A stretch of DNA of 64,000 nt, taken from the NCBI GenBank assembly GCA_007922225.1, contig ML680037.1, forward strand, positions 2,586,876-2,650,875. Reading direction: 5' to 3'. This document shows positions 20,835 to 31,620 of this stretch, piece by piece. The first letter of the stretch is position 1; every line of letters starts with the position of its first letter. Origin of the DNA: Emydura subglobosa. Lineage: Eukaryota > Chordata > Testudines > Chelidae. A program made the position numbers and the translations under genes. The notes below the pieces were generated by a model. That model did no database searches, had not been told where the DNA came from, and saw only the letters and a list, made by a program, of their open reading frames with translations.

Positions 20835-23237
20835 AGCTGGGAAATTCGTGGAGTGAAAGTTGAGGTTTCATGTGCAGAGGCTCATTTTTCACTTTGTATT
20901 TAACACTATCAGACTTCAGACTTGGTGTTGCTAGTGTAGTGCCTAATTAATATGCCTATGCCAAACGTTTCCAACACCTGGTGTGACAGAAGAGCTTTCA
21001 TGCAAAGAGACTCACTTCTTGCTTTCCACTTCACGCCCTCAGAGTTCACACTGTTAGGTAAAACTGTTATTGCAAAGTCTCAATGCAACATCAGTGGGAT
21101 ACATTGGAAGACAACAGTTTACCATTTCAAACAGACTTTTATTGTCAAATACAATCAACTTAAACTTTGCCTTAAAATGAGCTATGAAGGAAAGAAAATA
21201 ATAACGATGCCTGTATCCCCTCTATTCCCCCAAGCCTGCCAATCTTTTGGGGCTTTCTGAACATAAATACAGAGACAAACAGAAACATCCAGCCAATAAT
21301 GTTCTCTTTTGTGTCACAGCCCTACCAACATTCTTGTTATGCTTCTATATTCCACAAATAAAAGGACCTTTCTAGACAAAATTATTTACTGAACTGGAAT
21401 TAAGCTTTTAAAAATATATCAGTAATTTAAGGGAAAAACAATTAAGAACTTTGCCTTAAAAAAGTCAAGCAAGCAAATAGACGAACAAAAGAAATAACAC
21501 AGACATTGGAAAGTCAGGAAGGATGCTAACTGAAATTGAAAGCTAATCTTAAGGGCAAAAAAGAATAAAAAATCACACTCACGCAACTGTTCAGGCTTGA
21601 AGGTTGTCTTTTCTTTGCTGGCATGACACCATGCACACCTGTGCACTACGTCCTACAAAGCTGCTACTTTTCATCTAAAAAATATACCAGTCCATACACC
21701 TTGTCCTCCACTATAGAGCTATTCAGTGAGTAAGGTTGCAAAACTGGGCCCACTCAATGACCAATTACCAACTATCCCTTTAAATATTACTATCATACAG
21801 TTAATATTTCTAATAACATGAATGGAGTTAAAATAGGACATAAAATCCCTTACCTCTAGCTACAAAGGGTAGGAGAAAGCTTAGAAAATGACTAGGAAAC
21901 AGAGTAAGGCTAAAAGGGACTTCAGCTATGGAGTGCTAATTTAGTGCAATTCTTTTTGATTAATTTATGTATTAATAAAATGTGCACATGTAGTAGAAGT
22001 AAGCAAATAATACATTGTAAATAATTCACTTAATTAATTTTGCCTGCATTTTTACTTGCAGAACATCTGCGAACAGATCATGTTTTTCCTCAAACTTATT
22101 TATTATTCAGTTTTACTCAACAAATATTTTTGCATTTTAAAAAACCTATGCATTGATAACAGACATTTTGTTATGATATTCTCTACTTGACACATGAGAG
22201 TCAAGTGGTTCTATTAGTTTTGATTGGTCACATAATTATATTGCTTCCAGTCATAGAGGGAAAGGGTGTAACTGTTATAAATATAAGGTGTAGGCTGAAG
22301 ACACCACTGGGGTTTTGAATCTCTCAGGGAGAGGTAACGGGGAAGCTGCAGTAGGCAAAATTAAGGATTTTTAAAAGTAGCTTTCTCTTTCTGTGACGTC
22401 TTGGGCTCTGCTGAGGCATTAGTCCTAGAAAAAAGTCAGTTCCTGTCAGGTTTGTTGGCTGGGAGTAGAATTAAAATTAAAATTTCTCTCCTCTCAGTCA
22501 CACCCAGTAATTCTTTGCTTGTGCATGGTCCTACTTCAATGGGTGTGCTCAGCTCTTTGCCTAACTCATTTCACCATCTCTTTCCCAGGGCTCTGTTGAG
22601 GGTTTTTAGGAACTCCATCCTGCTGCTGTAGTAAGCAATGTCCCGTCCTATATACAATATCTGTGAGTACTCAGCTTGTGAACTTACAAGTCCATTTCCA
22701 TGAGCCTTCATGTGAGAAAAATTCTACATCAAATATCTGTGGAAAACAGATACAAAATAGGGGCAAGCATGGCTGAAGCAAATTCATCTTCATGTGTTAG
22801 CCCATACCGTGAAAAATTGTGCGTGGTAATCACCCATCTTGAATCAACGCATTAGAAATGAAGACAGAAAACATTAACCTTTCTCAGCCCATATCTGCTT
22901 GCCACAAATTCCTCCAGTCAGTCTAAGTTTCACCCACACAGTGATTCAAATGGAAACTATGAGGAGATCTCTCTCTGAGTAACATTACTGAGAAGCCAGT
23001 CAGCACACCTCGAGTCACCACTGATATGGAGAAATACTAACAATTTAAACCTTTTTTTATAATTCTGAAGCGCCTCTGTGGCCACAATCAAGCGTAACAT
23101 GTTTTTCTGCACTGTTATTTCTGCTTTTTGCTCTAGACTTGTTTCCCAATCTAGAACGGCGATTTTCTCCTGTTCCATGACTGTAAATTACAGTTTGGCT
23201 CCTAAGATATATCAGTGCAGCTACCTCCAGTACATAC
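20835..23237. other. unique AT-rich DNA, possible conserved non-coding part
   Basis: No repeat or coding frame recognised. The stretch 21930-22160 is AT-rich with several TTAATTAATT and TAATAAA words but low simple-repeat content, which could be a regulatory block or just AT-rich DNA. Confidence 0.4.
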
Positions 23238-23245
23238 CTTACAAA

Positions 23246-23893
23246 TAGAGTTACCACCTGGCTTGTGTTTGACCAGCCTGGCCAGTTTTTTATGGATTTG
23301 CCAGTTGCCAGAAAAATAATTTAATCTGTCGGACTTTTTTGTATGGGTCTAAAGATTTGCATTGTTATCACAACACACTGTTAAATACTAATGTTAAAAG
23401 TTTCTGCCTCTAGCTAAAGATGCTGCAGTGTTCCCACTTCCGCAGTTTAAGTGATAACAGATCAAAACTGTTGAAAATACAGCAGCCCACCAACACGCAA
23501 GCACACTGCGCGTGTGTGAGAGAGAGGTTTTGAGTCACATGAGAGTGAAGCGACATACAAGGCTGATTAAACAATGAAAGATCAGGGCGATGGTGTGAGT
23601 GATCCTACTACATTCCTGGAAAAAAGCTTGCATCAGAAACTGCACATTCAATGACATCTGGCTTAACATAACAGACTACAAAAAAGAGTGGCTGTCAAAA
23701 TGTGCTGATAAAACAAATGCCCATTTATCAATGATAACAATCTTATCTATATGCGTTATCTCTCTAGATACTATAAGTGGCTGTTGAAGGGGGGGTGGAG
23801 AATTGCCTTGTGGTTGGAGGTTGGGGTCTCAGTGGGCTTGCCTTGTGGGGGGAGGAGTGCCAGCTTTTTTGCTTTTCAAAGGTGGTAACCCTA
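23246..23893. mobile_element. hAT non-autonomous transposon with 8-bp duplication
   Basis: The left terminus reads TAGAGTTACCACCT and the reversed right terminus TAGGGTTACCACCT, one mismatch in 14. CTTACAAA occurs at 23238-23245 and 23894-23901, a perfect 8-bp target duplication, the hAT hallmark. The 648-bp body has no transposase frame. Confidence 0.93.
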
Positions 23894-24078
23894 CTTACAA
23901 AGCCCTCACGAGCCTTTTCTCAGCCCATTCTGCTTCAGACTGAGACAAGGATCCTTCATTCCTATTAACTTTAGTGAGGCAAGATTAGGCTCAAAGTGTG
24001 CCGAGTCCTTCCCACAACACTTTTGTACCATACAGCTTCCTCAGGAGAAGACTTTCTCTCAGTCCCAGATGCCCTGAC

Positions 24079-24179
24079 TGTAATGGAATGCTAAACCGTG
24101 TCATACTGTTCAGCCACTAGGTGGGGCTATGTACAAAATACCTTATTTAACCTCAGCCGTACCTTTAGGGCATTAAAAT
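24079..24179 (+). mobile_element. gypsy 5' LTR, truncated
   Basis: It begins TGTAATGGAATGCTAAAC and follows the 9038 and 25700 LTRs through CAGCCGTACC and CATTAAAAT. It then passes directly into RNase H-coding sequence. About 150 bp of LTR, plus gag and most of pol, are missing. Confidence 0.75.
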
Positions 24180-25690
24180 CATCAACGGAAAAGATATGGA
24201 ATTGCTAAATATGTTCTTGGGAAAAATCTGGTAGTAGCAGACACTCTGTCAAGAAGCCTAGCACTCAACAACTCAACAACCTGTAAGCTCAAAGATGACA
24301 TAAAGGTGTACATGGATACTGTGGATAAATACAGAGCAGCCTGAGAAAACAGACCCCAGCTACAAAAAGCAACCTTGACAGATCCACAACTTCAAGAAGT
24401 TCTAAGTTATGTTAGGGCTGGCTGGATCAACCTAAAAGATACTATGGAAATGACAAGAGACTCCTTTGTATTATATGGACAATTAAGTGCTTCAGATGGA
24501 CTCAAGATTAAAAGTGATTGCACTGTAATTCCAAATGAAATGAGAGGAGAAATCCTAAATCTGATCTATGAAGGACATCAAGGATTAACTAAATGCCGTG
24601 AATGGGCCAACCAGTCAGTGTGGCCGAGCATCAGCAAGGACATAAACAATAAAGTATCCACCTGTGAACACTGCAGAAGAAACCGACATGACACGAAGAA
24701 TCTTTAACAACTCCCCTGCCAGACAGACCTTGCAAGACACTAGTTGCCGTTGTATGAGAATTCAGAGGACATCATTACTGGTCATAGTGGACTATTTTTC
24801 CAGGTATATAGAAATAATGTACTTGAAAGACAACAGGTTGCAGTGTTATAGAGAAGCTGAATTTTGCTCATTTCGGTATTCCAGAACAGATAGTGACAGA
24901 CAATGGACCACAATTCACTGCAGCAGAATTTAAGTAATTCCAAACAAAATATGATTTAGGTCATATTACTAGCAGCCCATATTACTCCCAAATGAATGGA
25001 GAGGCTGAGAGAGCCATACAGACAGTCAAGAAAATCCTACAGCAGGAAGATTCATTTCTTGCTCTTCTAAGTTACAGATCAACACCAATAGCAGCTACTG
25101 GATATAGTCCAGTACAACTCCTGATGGGAAGACAACTCAGAACTTATGTCCCAACTTCGGAAAAGAATCTGTCGCCAAAGTGGCTAGACATGAAGAGAGT
25201 AGTCAAATTGGGTAAAAAGCTAAAAGAGCTTACGGACACTTTTACAACAGATGTCACTTAGTTAGAGAACTGCTGGGTCTAGTACCTGGTAACCATGTTC
25301 ACATCAAATCGGATGGAGAAAAAGTATGGAAAACTCCAGCTGTTGTGAAGAAAAAGAATTCAGCGCCCAGATAATATATGATCAAGACCAACAGTGGAGA
25401 GTTCAATAGACACTATCAATATCTACATTTTGTTCCTCAGAAAGAACACTCAACAAAGCAAACTACAAATGGCAGTTGCAGAACAAGAAAAAGAAGAGAA
25501 AGAGATTCCAGAATGACCACAGTCAGTCATTGCAACTAATGGACAGCCAGATGACCAAGTTGTCACAAGTTTGGGTCATGTAATTAGAAAAACAGTACAA
25601 TTCAGAGATATTTAACAGACTGATAAGTACTGAACTTCAGAGATAACCTGATCATGTATATTCTGTAAATGGTAGGAATGTAGAATTTAA
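24180..25690 (+). pseudogene. Ty3/gypsy pol remnant: end of RNase H and integrase
   Basis: It starts with YVLGKNLVVADTLSRSLA, the linker after RNase H. The integrase zinc finger follows (IYEGHQGLTKCREWANQ ... CEHCRRN), with Tyr in place of the first His of HHCC. Then come VDYFSRYIEIMYL (first catalytic Asp), IVTDNGPQFTAAEF (second Asp, in a shifted frame), [20 protein letters not shown] (catalytic Glu) and [22 protein letters not shown]-terminal GNHVHIKSD block is readable near 25290. There are stops at 24703 and 25259 and frame changes near 24770 and 24860. It is an old, internally deleted copy. Confidence 0.88.
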
Positions 25691-25699
25691 AGGGGGAGC

Positions 25700-25945
25700 T
25701 GTAATGGAATGTTAAACTGTATTATACAGTTGTGTAAAACGCCTTATTTAAGATAATCTCAGCCGGACCTGGCAGAACATTAAAGAGTCTTATAGTGAAC
25801 ACATCTGGTGTGTATCTTGCTCAGATGGAAGCTCTGTAGCCAGGAGCAAGATGCCGACCAGTTCCAGTCACTGTCTGTGAGGAGACTTTTTCACTGTGCA
25901 GCTAAATTAACCACGCACATATACAGAGCAAATCATTTGAATATG
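25700..25945 (+). mobile_element. gypsy 3' LTR
   Basis: A polypurine tract (AAAGGGGGAGC) at about 25689 leads straight into TGTAATGGAATGTTAAACTG. The body shares CAGCCGGACCTGGCAGAACA and GGTGTGTATCTT with the 9038 solo LTR. The 3' end is not fixed, because similarity fades after GTAGCCAGGAG at about 25845. Confidence 0.75.
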
Positions 25946-26300
25946 CTTTGTGGCTGATTGTGATTGGACCTAGCATGGAAGCATAGGGGAAAGAGGGTGC
26001 ACAAGAAGCCCATGGAAGGAATAATGACAGTTGCTTTCCCTGGGCCCAATTCTCTGTTGGCCTGCACCTTGTGAAGTCTGGAACCTCTGACCAAAGTCAA
26101 CATTTTACATCCACTTTGCACTACCATTTTCTGATTCAGTAGTATTTCCACCTACTTTTGCACTAGTGTAAATGACTGCACAAATTGCAGGCCAGAAGTT
26201 AATCAGGCTTCCTCTGAGAAGGGACTGCTTGACTCCTGCTTTTTTCTGCGAACAAATTACTTGAAAGGAAGGGAAGAGAAATTTTTTAAATCTGCACGGC
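25946..26300. other. unique DNA
   Basis: Nothing recognised. Confidence 0.4.
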
Positions 26301-26620
26301 CTGTGGAGCTAGGCTAGTGCACTAAGGGGACGAATGTTTGTCACTCTAATGAAGAAAGAATAGTGGCTATTTTGAATCAGAGTTACTGTGTTATGATGCG
26401 CTCTGAATATAAGATTTATTATGTCCTTACCTCATTCTTTATGTGCTTGGGTTTTGTAAACAATCTGACCCGTAAGTACACGGCCGCCACTAAAAACCTT
26501 AACTGGCATTTGAAACAAAGCTATTATTTTGTTTTGAAATTAATACCAAAAGCAAATAGATGGGGCTTTATATAATGTTCAATTTTGTTGTGCAAATCTT
26601 AATTAATTACCCTCCTAATG
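26301..26620. other. candidate conserved non-coding element
   Basis: Moderately AT-rich, non-repetitive sequence with GTAAACAA (forkhead-like), TTAATTAATTACC (homeodomain-like) and AAACAAAGC words close together. It lacks transposon ends. The inference rests on composition only; alignment to other amniotes would decide it. Confidence 0.25.
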
Positions 26621-26639
26621 CTCCTCCGTTCCTCCTCCT

Positions 26640-26790
26640 TTCGGGGTAAATAGGCAAAGATTATGTATTCCTATTTTACAGATGTGGAAATTAAAGCAGA
26701 GAGGTGAAATGAGCTTCTCCAGCCCCCACAGCAGATCAGCGAGAAAACTGGGATTAGAAGTCAGGATTTCCTTGCTCCTAGAGATGTATT
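26640..26790 (-). repeat. MIR/CORE-SINE remnant
   Basis: CTATTTTACAGATGTGGAAA, then AAGCAGAGAGGTGAAATGAGC, CCCCCACAGCAGATCAG and GGATTAGAAGTCAGG follow, in reverse orientation, the MIR order (accession of the CORE domain). Divergence is high, as expected for this ancient SINE. Confidence 0.75.
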
Positions 26791-29394
26791 CATTCCTCTG
26801 CACCGTACAGCCTCCCAATTTCATTTTATCAAACAGATTGAGCCTGAGCTGCAGGTCTGAGAAAAACAAGATAGCTGGGAAAGTGCCTAGTCTACCACTG
26901 TTGTTATCACTGGTAGTGGCAGGCACCAGTGGTTCTAATAGCCTTCCTGTTGGTCCTTCCTACCACTTAATTACAAGTTTGCATCCCTCAGATTCAGAAC
27001 ATGTATCATTTGAGTTCAGCAGTAACAGGGATGGGTCAAGAAGAGAGACTGACAAAGTGTGAAGCCTCAAGCCCACCTACATCAAGTTCAGAGAGGTGAG
27101 GAGAATCTACTGGAGAAATTAGGAGAGAAGGAAAGGTATCATGGATCTGTTATTAACCACAATGTTTGGAACATCAGTGATTGATTTAAGGGACTGGTGA
27201 AGAGTTGAGATGGTTGTTAATATTAATCAGACCTACTAAGAATACAATACCCACTCCATGCAAAACCTTCATCTGCAGGAATCTGTTAAACTGTACATGC
27301 TACTCCATCTTGTGGGGAAATCAATAACAACTTTTAGAGACAGACATTTGTTGGCCATAAGATGTGACTTTTGAATCTCTATACTTTTCAGCACTGAGCA
27401 ATATTTTTAGTTTTGTGATACTTTCACTAAGTGCACAGGACTGATAAGAAATTTGCCTTACTTGGGGATTTTTAATTTTTTTAAAATGTTGTAAATATAA
27501 TTCATTCTCTCCCCTCTCTCTTCATTTTTCAAGAGGGGCACCAATGACTGAGTCCACACTTTTACTTAATTAGTTTAGTGTTGAATAATAGATTCTTGTG
27601 TTCCACAAGATAGACAGAATCCTTAAAAAATGGCCATTCTCTCTCTCTCTCTCTCTTCCCCCCCGTTCCCCGTTCTTCCTAACAAGATATCTGAACAATG
27701 TCTACAATGAGGGTATTTGACTTCCTCTGGGTTTGTTAGTATACCTACGGAGAGGTTAGATCTTTTAAGTCAAGATTTTGTGAGCTCTCTGGGTCATGGA
27801 TTAGGACTATTACCCATTCTCTGAGTGATCCAGTCCCTTGAAGTGAGTGCTCTGACAGGCCCAACTCATTAGAAGAAGAAGGTGTTATTTCCATTGAGAA
27901 AACAGAAGACCCCCTCAATTTCTTCCTCAAACTCCAATTTTGAAAGAGAATCTTGGAAATACATTCATTCTTGTGCTGTGAGTTCCTATTCAGAGCTGGA
28001 AATTGACTAAGGTCTCTTCTGCCCCAGGCTTTGAGGGAGACCTTAATGTTGTGGCCCTGGTTCAAGATGAAAAGATTAAGGAGCAGTCATAGGTAATTGC
28101 ACATTGGCCAGTGGCATTAAAAAAAGGGGACTAAGACTCATCTCCACATTTGGTCATAGGGAAAGCTCCGGATAAAGGAGATACCGTACTGTACTGTACA
28201 CTGGTTGGTGAATTTGTATACCAGGCAGTCCCTGCAATGCCATGACAGTCTGTCTCACTCTGGAGAGGAAAGCCACAAGCATTTTTTTATTCTGCAGAAA
28301 ACACATTGTACTAAAGGGGGGACACTAACTGATAGAGCTTCATGTACTTTTCCCAAATCCAGCAGGCAGAGCACATGCTTAGTCTATTATATGAGATACT
28401 TTGTAGGAGAAGTTCCCACACCGCTTAAATCTGACTCTTCTGTTCTTCAGGCTCTGCCATGTTTAAGGAAAATTTTAGAAGCTCTATGGGAAAGAGATGC
28501 TAAAAAAGTATTTTTAACTTGAGACAAACTGTCCATATGGTGTCAGTTTGGTTGGGGCTTTCCATGCAGGAGACTTGAGGATCAGCAAATCACAAACTCT
28601 AGAGCAGGTTTATTCTGCCTAATAGAGGGCAGTGGTGACACACGCAGCAGCCAGTACATTGCAGCGCAGCTCTGAAAGTGCTTGTCTTTGGAGGCAGTTT
28701 CACGAAGGCGAAAGATCTGCAACTTGTTGAGATCAGGGAGAAGTCAGTAAAATAAAGGTATCTGAAATGAAGAAAAGGAAACCAAGCTGCTCCAGAAGAA
28801 TGGGGAACAGCACAACCACCAAATTAAAAAAGAATCTTGTAAGTCATTCTGATGGTATTTCCTGTGAAGTCAGAATTTGATCCCTATGATTCTGATTTCT
28901 CTTCCCATATGTGAAGGACAGATTTAGATCAAATAAAGAAGGAAATACTGTGAAGAAGAGGAGGACGGTTAGCAGCTTACTTCTTGGCTGCTAACATTGA
29001 ATCATTAAATGCTAACAGCCAAAAGTAAAGCTGTTATTTTTCTGGTCCAACTACTCAGCCAGGAATAAAACATTAAGCAGTTATACTGATGATGCCTTTC
29101 CTTTTTTTTCCTTTTCATACTACAAATCAATAAGTTAAACAGGTTTGGCTTTGGGTACATGAAGTTTAAGTCTATTTACTATGACACAAAATGTAGATAT
29201 CCTTGGTTTAAATTTTACAGACTATTGAATAAAAAAATATTAAATTAAAAGTGGTTGGATGTCACCTTCCACCTCTTAAATTCATCTGTGATCATTAGCC
29301 ATTTTACACATATCTGAAGGACCAAAGCCTTGAAAGCAATACACTTTGGGGGAGAGGCCTCCTTAGTCTGTGCCTTTATTGTCTGAGAGTTCCG
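26791..29394. other. unique DNA
   Basis: No recognised element apart from a (CT)n run at 27638-27657. Open frames are short and non-repetitive, with no motif. Confidence 0.4.
27638..27657. repeat. (CT)n microsatellite
   Basis: About ten CT units followed by a C-rich run. Confidence 0.9.
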
Positions 29395-29601
29395 AGGGGC
29401 AGGACTCAAATGGCTCTTTGCCAACTTTGCATTTTAGTTTTTACTGACATTGGGATTTGAAGTTGATTTTTTTTACTGACATGGTAAACCTTTTACTGAC
29501 ATCACTAAAAATACCATAAACAATACAATGATGTCACAAAAATGTGTACTCACTCGCGATATTCTGGACACAGGAATTCAGAATTATGCAATTGTTTTAA
29601 C

Positions 29602-30078
29602 AACAAGAGTTCTGTGGCACTTTAAAGACTAGCAAATTTAATTTTTGTAGGCATAAGCTTTTGTGAGACTCAGTTCACTTCGTCAGGTGCAGAGGTAGAA
29701 TGATAAAGTAAATAGGAAACATAGATATACAGGTGCATAGAGAACAATGGGGGAGGTGGATGAAAGCCGGGTACTTGAGGGCTAATGACAGTCATTGAGT
29801 AGAAGGTGAGAATGGGTGAGCAAAGCAATTACCTCTTGTAATGAGGGAGCCATTCCAAATCTCTGTTTAAACCCAGTTTGAATGTGTCACGTTTGCAGAT
29901 CATTTCTAACTCAGCAGTTTCTCTTTGAAGTCTGTTTTTGGAGTTTTTTTGGAGAAGTACGGCGACTTTCACGTCAGTGACAGTGTACTCTGGGATATTA
30001 AAGTGTTCTCCCACTGGTTTATGGATGTTATTATTTTTTATGTCTGATTTGTATCCATTTATCCTTTTGCGTAGTGAA
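29602..30078 (-). mobile_element. Penelope-like element, second family, 5'-truncated
   Basis: AATTGTTTTAAC flanks the element at 29590-29601 and 30079-30090, a 12-bp target duplication. Its 3' tail begins AACAAGAGTTCTGTGGCACT and contains TTCACTTCGTCAGGTGC. The coding part is listed separately. It differs in sequence from the 15.7-20.8 kb PLE, so two PLE families have been active. Confidence 0.88.
29829..30072 (-). pseudogene. PLE endonuclease C-terminus
   Basis: The minus frame reads MGEHFNIPEYTVTDVKVAVL, LQKNSKNRLQRETAELE, MICKRDTFKLGLN and RDLEWLPHYKR. The GEHFN motif is shared with SPVGEHFSQSDHS of the larger PLE and lies at the end of the GIY-YIG domain. Truncation removed the catalytic part upstream. 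Confidence 0.85.
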
Positions 30079-30090
30079 AATTGTTTTAAC

Positions 30091-30480
30091 TGCAGTTAAT
30101 TGATCAATCGGGTTCTTTGGTCATGTGCAATTAATAGAAAACAGGAAATTGGTAATGCCATGGTCAGTTTTATGATACATGAAGTGATTCTGAACGACAA
30201 CAGTCAACGTCAAATCAATGTCAAAATATAATGTTTTATGTTTTATGTCAAAATACAATATGTCAATGTCAAAATACATGTTTTATTTCTACCCAATTTC
30301 ACAGACATATTAAAATTTTTATGGACAGTGTTAAAATTGTACACTTTTTACTGACTGTCCATATATTTACAGATGGTTGGCAACCTGGGCTTTCTATCTC
30401 TGCCTCCTCTTACAGGTTGAAGATTATTTCATGTACTTGCAACAATCTGTAGGAAATTTCTCGAGTAACAGCTTAAAATA
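30091..30480. other. AT-rich sequence with local near-repeats
   Basis: TGTCAAAATA and ATGTTTTAT words recur several times between 30200 and 30290, a degenerate tandem array. Confidence 0.5.
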
Positions 30481-30489
30481 ATAATGATA

Positions 30490-30715
30490 ATTAATAATAT
30501 CCAGCTCTTATATAGCACTTTTTATCAATACATCTTCAAGCACTTTACAAAAGAGGTCAGTATCATTACTCCTATTTTACAGATGAGGGAAACTGAGGCA
30601 CAGGGAGGTGACATACCCAAGGTTACCCAGTAGATCAGTGGCAGAGCTGTCAATAGACTTCTAGTCTCCTGAGTCCTGGGCCTGTGCTCTAGTCATTAGG
30701 TCACACTGCCTATCG
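30490..30715 (-). repeat. MIR/CORE-SINE copy
   Basis: It reads AGCACTTTACAAAAG, CCTATTTTACAGATGAGGGA, ACTGAGGCACAGGGAGGTGA, CCCAAGGTTACCCAG and GTGGCAGAGCTG in order, the reverse complement of the MIR core and tail. It is nearly full length. Confidence 0.9.
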
Positions 30716-31384
30716 GGGTTATAGTAAAACAATTGTTTTATGACATGTTTTAGGCGTGTGAAGGCAATCAGAAAGAAAGATAAGAATTACAATGAAATGG
30801 CTATACAAAGGAAAATACAATATGAAGCCATATTCAGCATATTGTCAACATTTTCCTCTTGTTCACTGCTTTTATGATGTAAGAAAACTCAGAGAATATG
30901 AACCAAAGAAAAGAGAAACCAGACACATGAAATGAGATGAGAGAATTCAGCATGTCTGACACATGAAATACCCGCAGAGTTGGAAAATTGTCATCATAGA
31001 GCAATGACATCAAGCTATAAATGTTTCCAGCACTGTTTCACCTGACCTATCAACAGAGTTTCTCATACACACCGTTCCAGAGTCACCTGTCAAATAGCTC
31101 TCAAGATAATGACCAAATGTCATCAAATTTGTGGTGTTCTTCCCTTCCCTTTTATGCTACTCATGTGAGAATTGCCATCACACTTACTTCACTGCCCGAG
31201 TTTCTATCTTGGGAGAAGGAGGTGATTTTCAGTGTTGTAGTATCAGATCTTTGGCTTCCATTGCAAAATGTAAATTTCATCATTGTTACGTGAGGATTCT
31301 GTACTGTGGGGAAAGTCAGACGCTTACCTACAATGTAGAAACAATGGATAGAAAAAACTATTCCATCATATCTAACCCCTCGTG
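30716..31384. other. unique DNA
   Basis: Nothing recognised. Confidence 0.4.
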
Positions 31385-31620
31385 TTACATTTCCAGCACT
31401 AACCTAAGAAGTGGGAGACCCAGGTTCAGGTCCTTGCTCACTAAAGACCTCCTGTGTGGCCTTGGGCAAGTCATTTTAGCTTTTCTGTGTTTCGGCTTCC
31501 TGCCTGTAGGGATCTTCCCTATGTTGCAGAAATGTTGTGACGATAAATACTGTGAAGTGCTTTGAGATCTAATGATGGAAAGCCCAATATAAGATTATTA
31601 TGATTATTATTTGCAGAGTT
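31385..31620 (+). repeat. MIR/CORE-SINE copy
   Basis: GGGAGACCCAGGTTCAGGTC, TGTGTGGCCTTGGGCAAGTC, TTCTGTGTTTCGG, GTTGTGACGATAAATACTG and GAAGTGCTTTGAGA occur in MIR order on the plus strand. The end is a TTATTATGATTATTATT tail. Confidence 0.9.

Larger units (their letters stand above)
29415..30395. mobile_element. possible TIR element hosting a PLE fragment
   Basis: TTGCCAAC near 29419 and its complement GTTGGCAA near 30375 sit on either side. Repeated TTTTTACTGACAT words occur inside (29437, 29469, 29489, 30345). The ends could be terminal inverted repeats of a hAT-like element split by the PLE at 29602. The duplication is not clear. Confidence 0.35.

Noticed and set aside
24074..25870. AGATGCC...GAC on both sides of the gypsy wreck as a long target duplication
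   Set aside because: The bases do not lie directly at the LTR edges and differ by two positions. Gypsy duplications are about 5 bp, so I treat it as chance.
31131..31565. 144-codon plus frame
   Set aside because: Its second half is translated MIR sequence.
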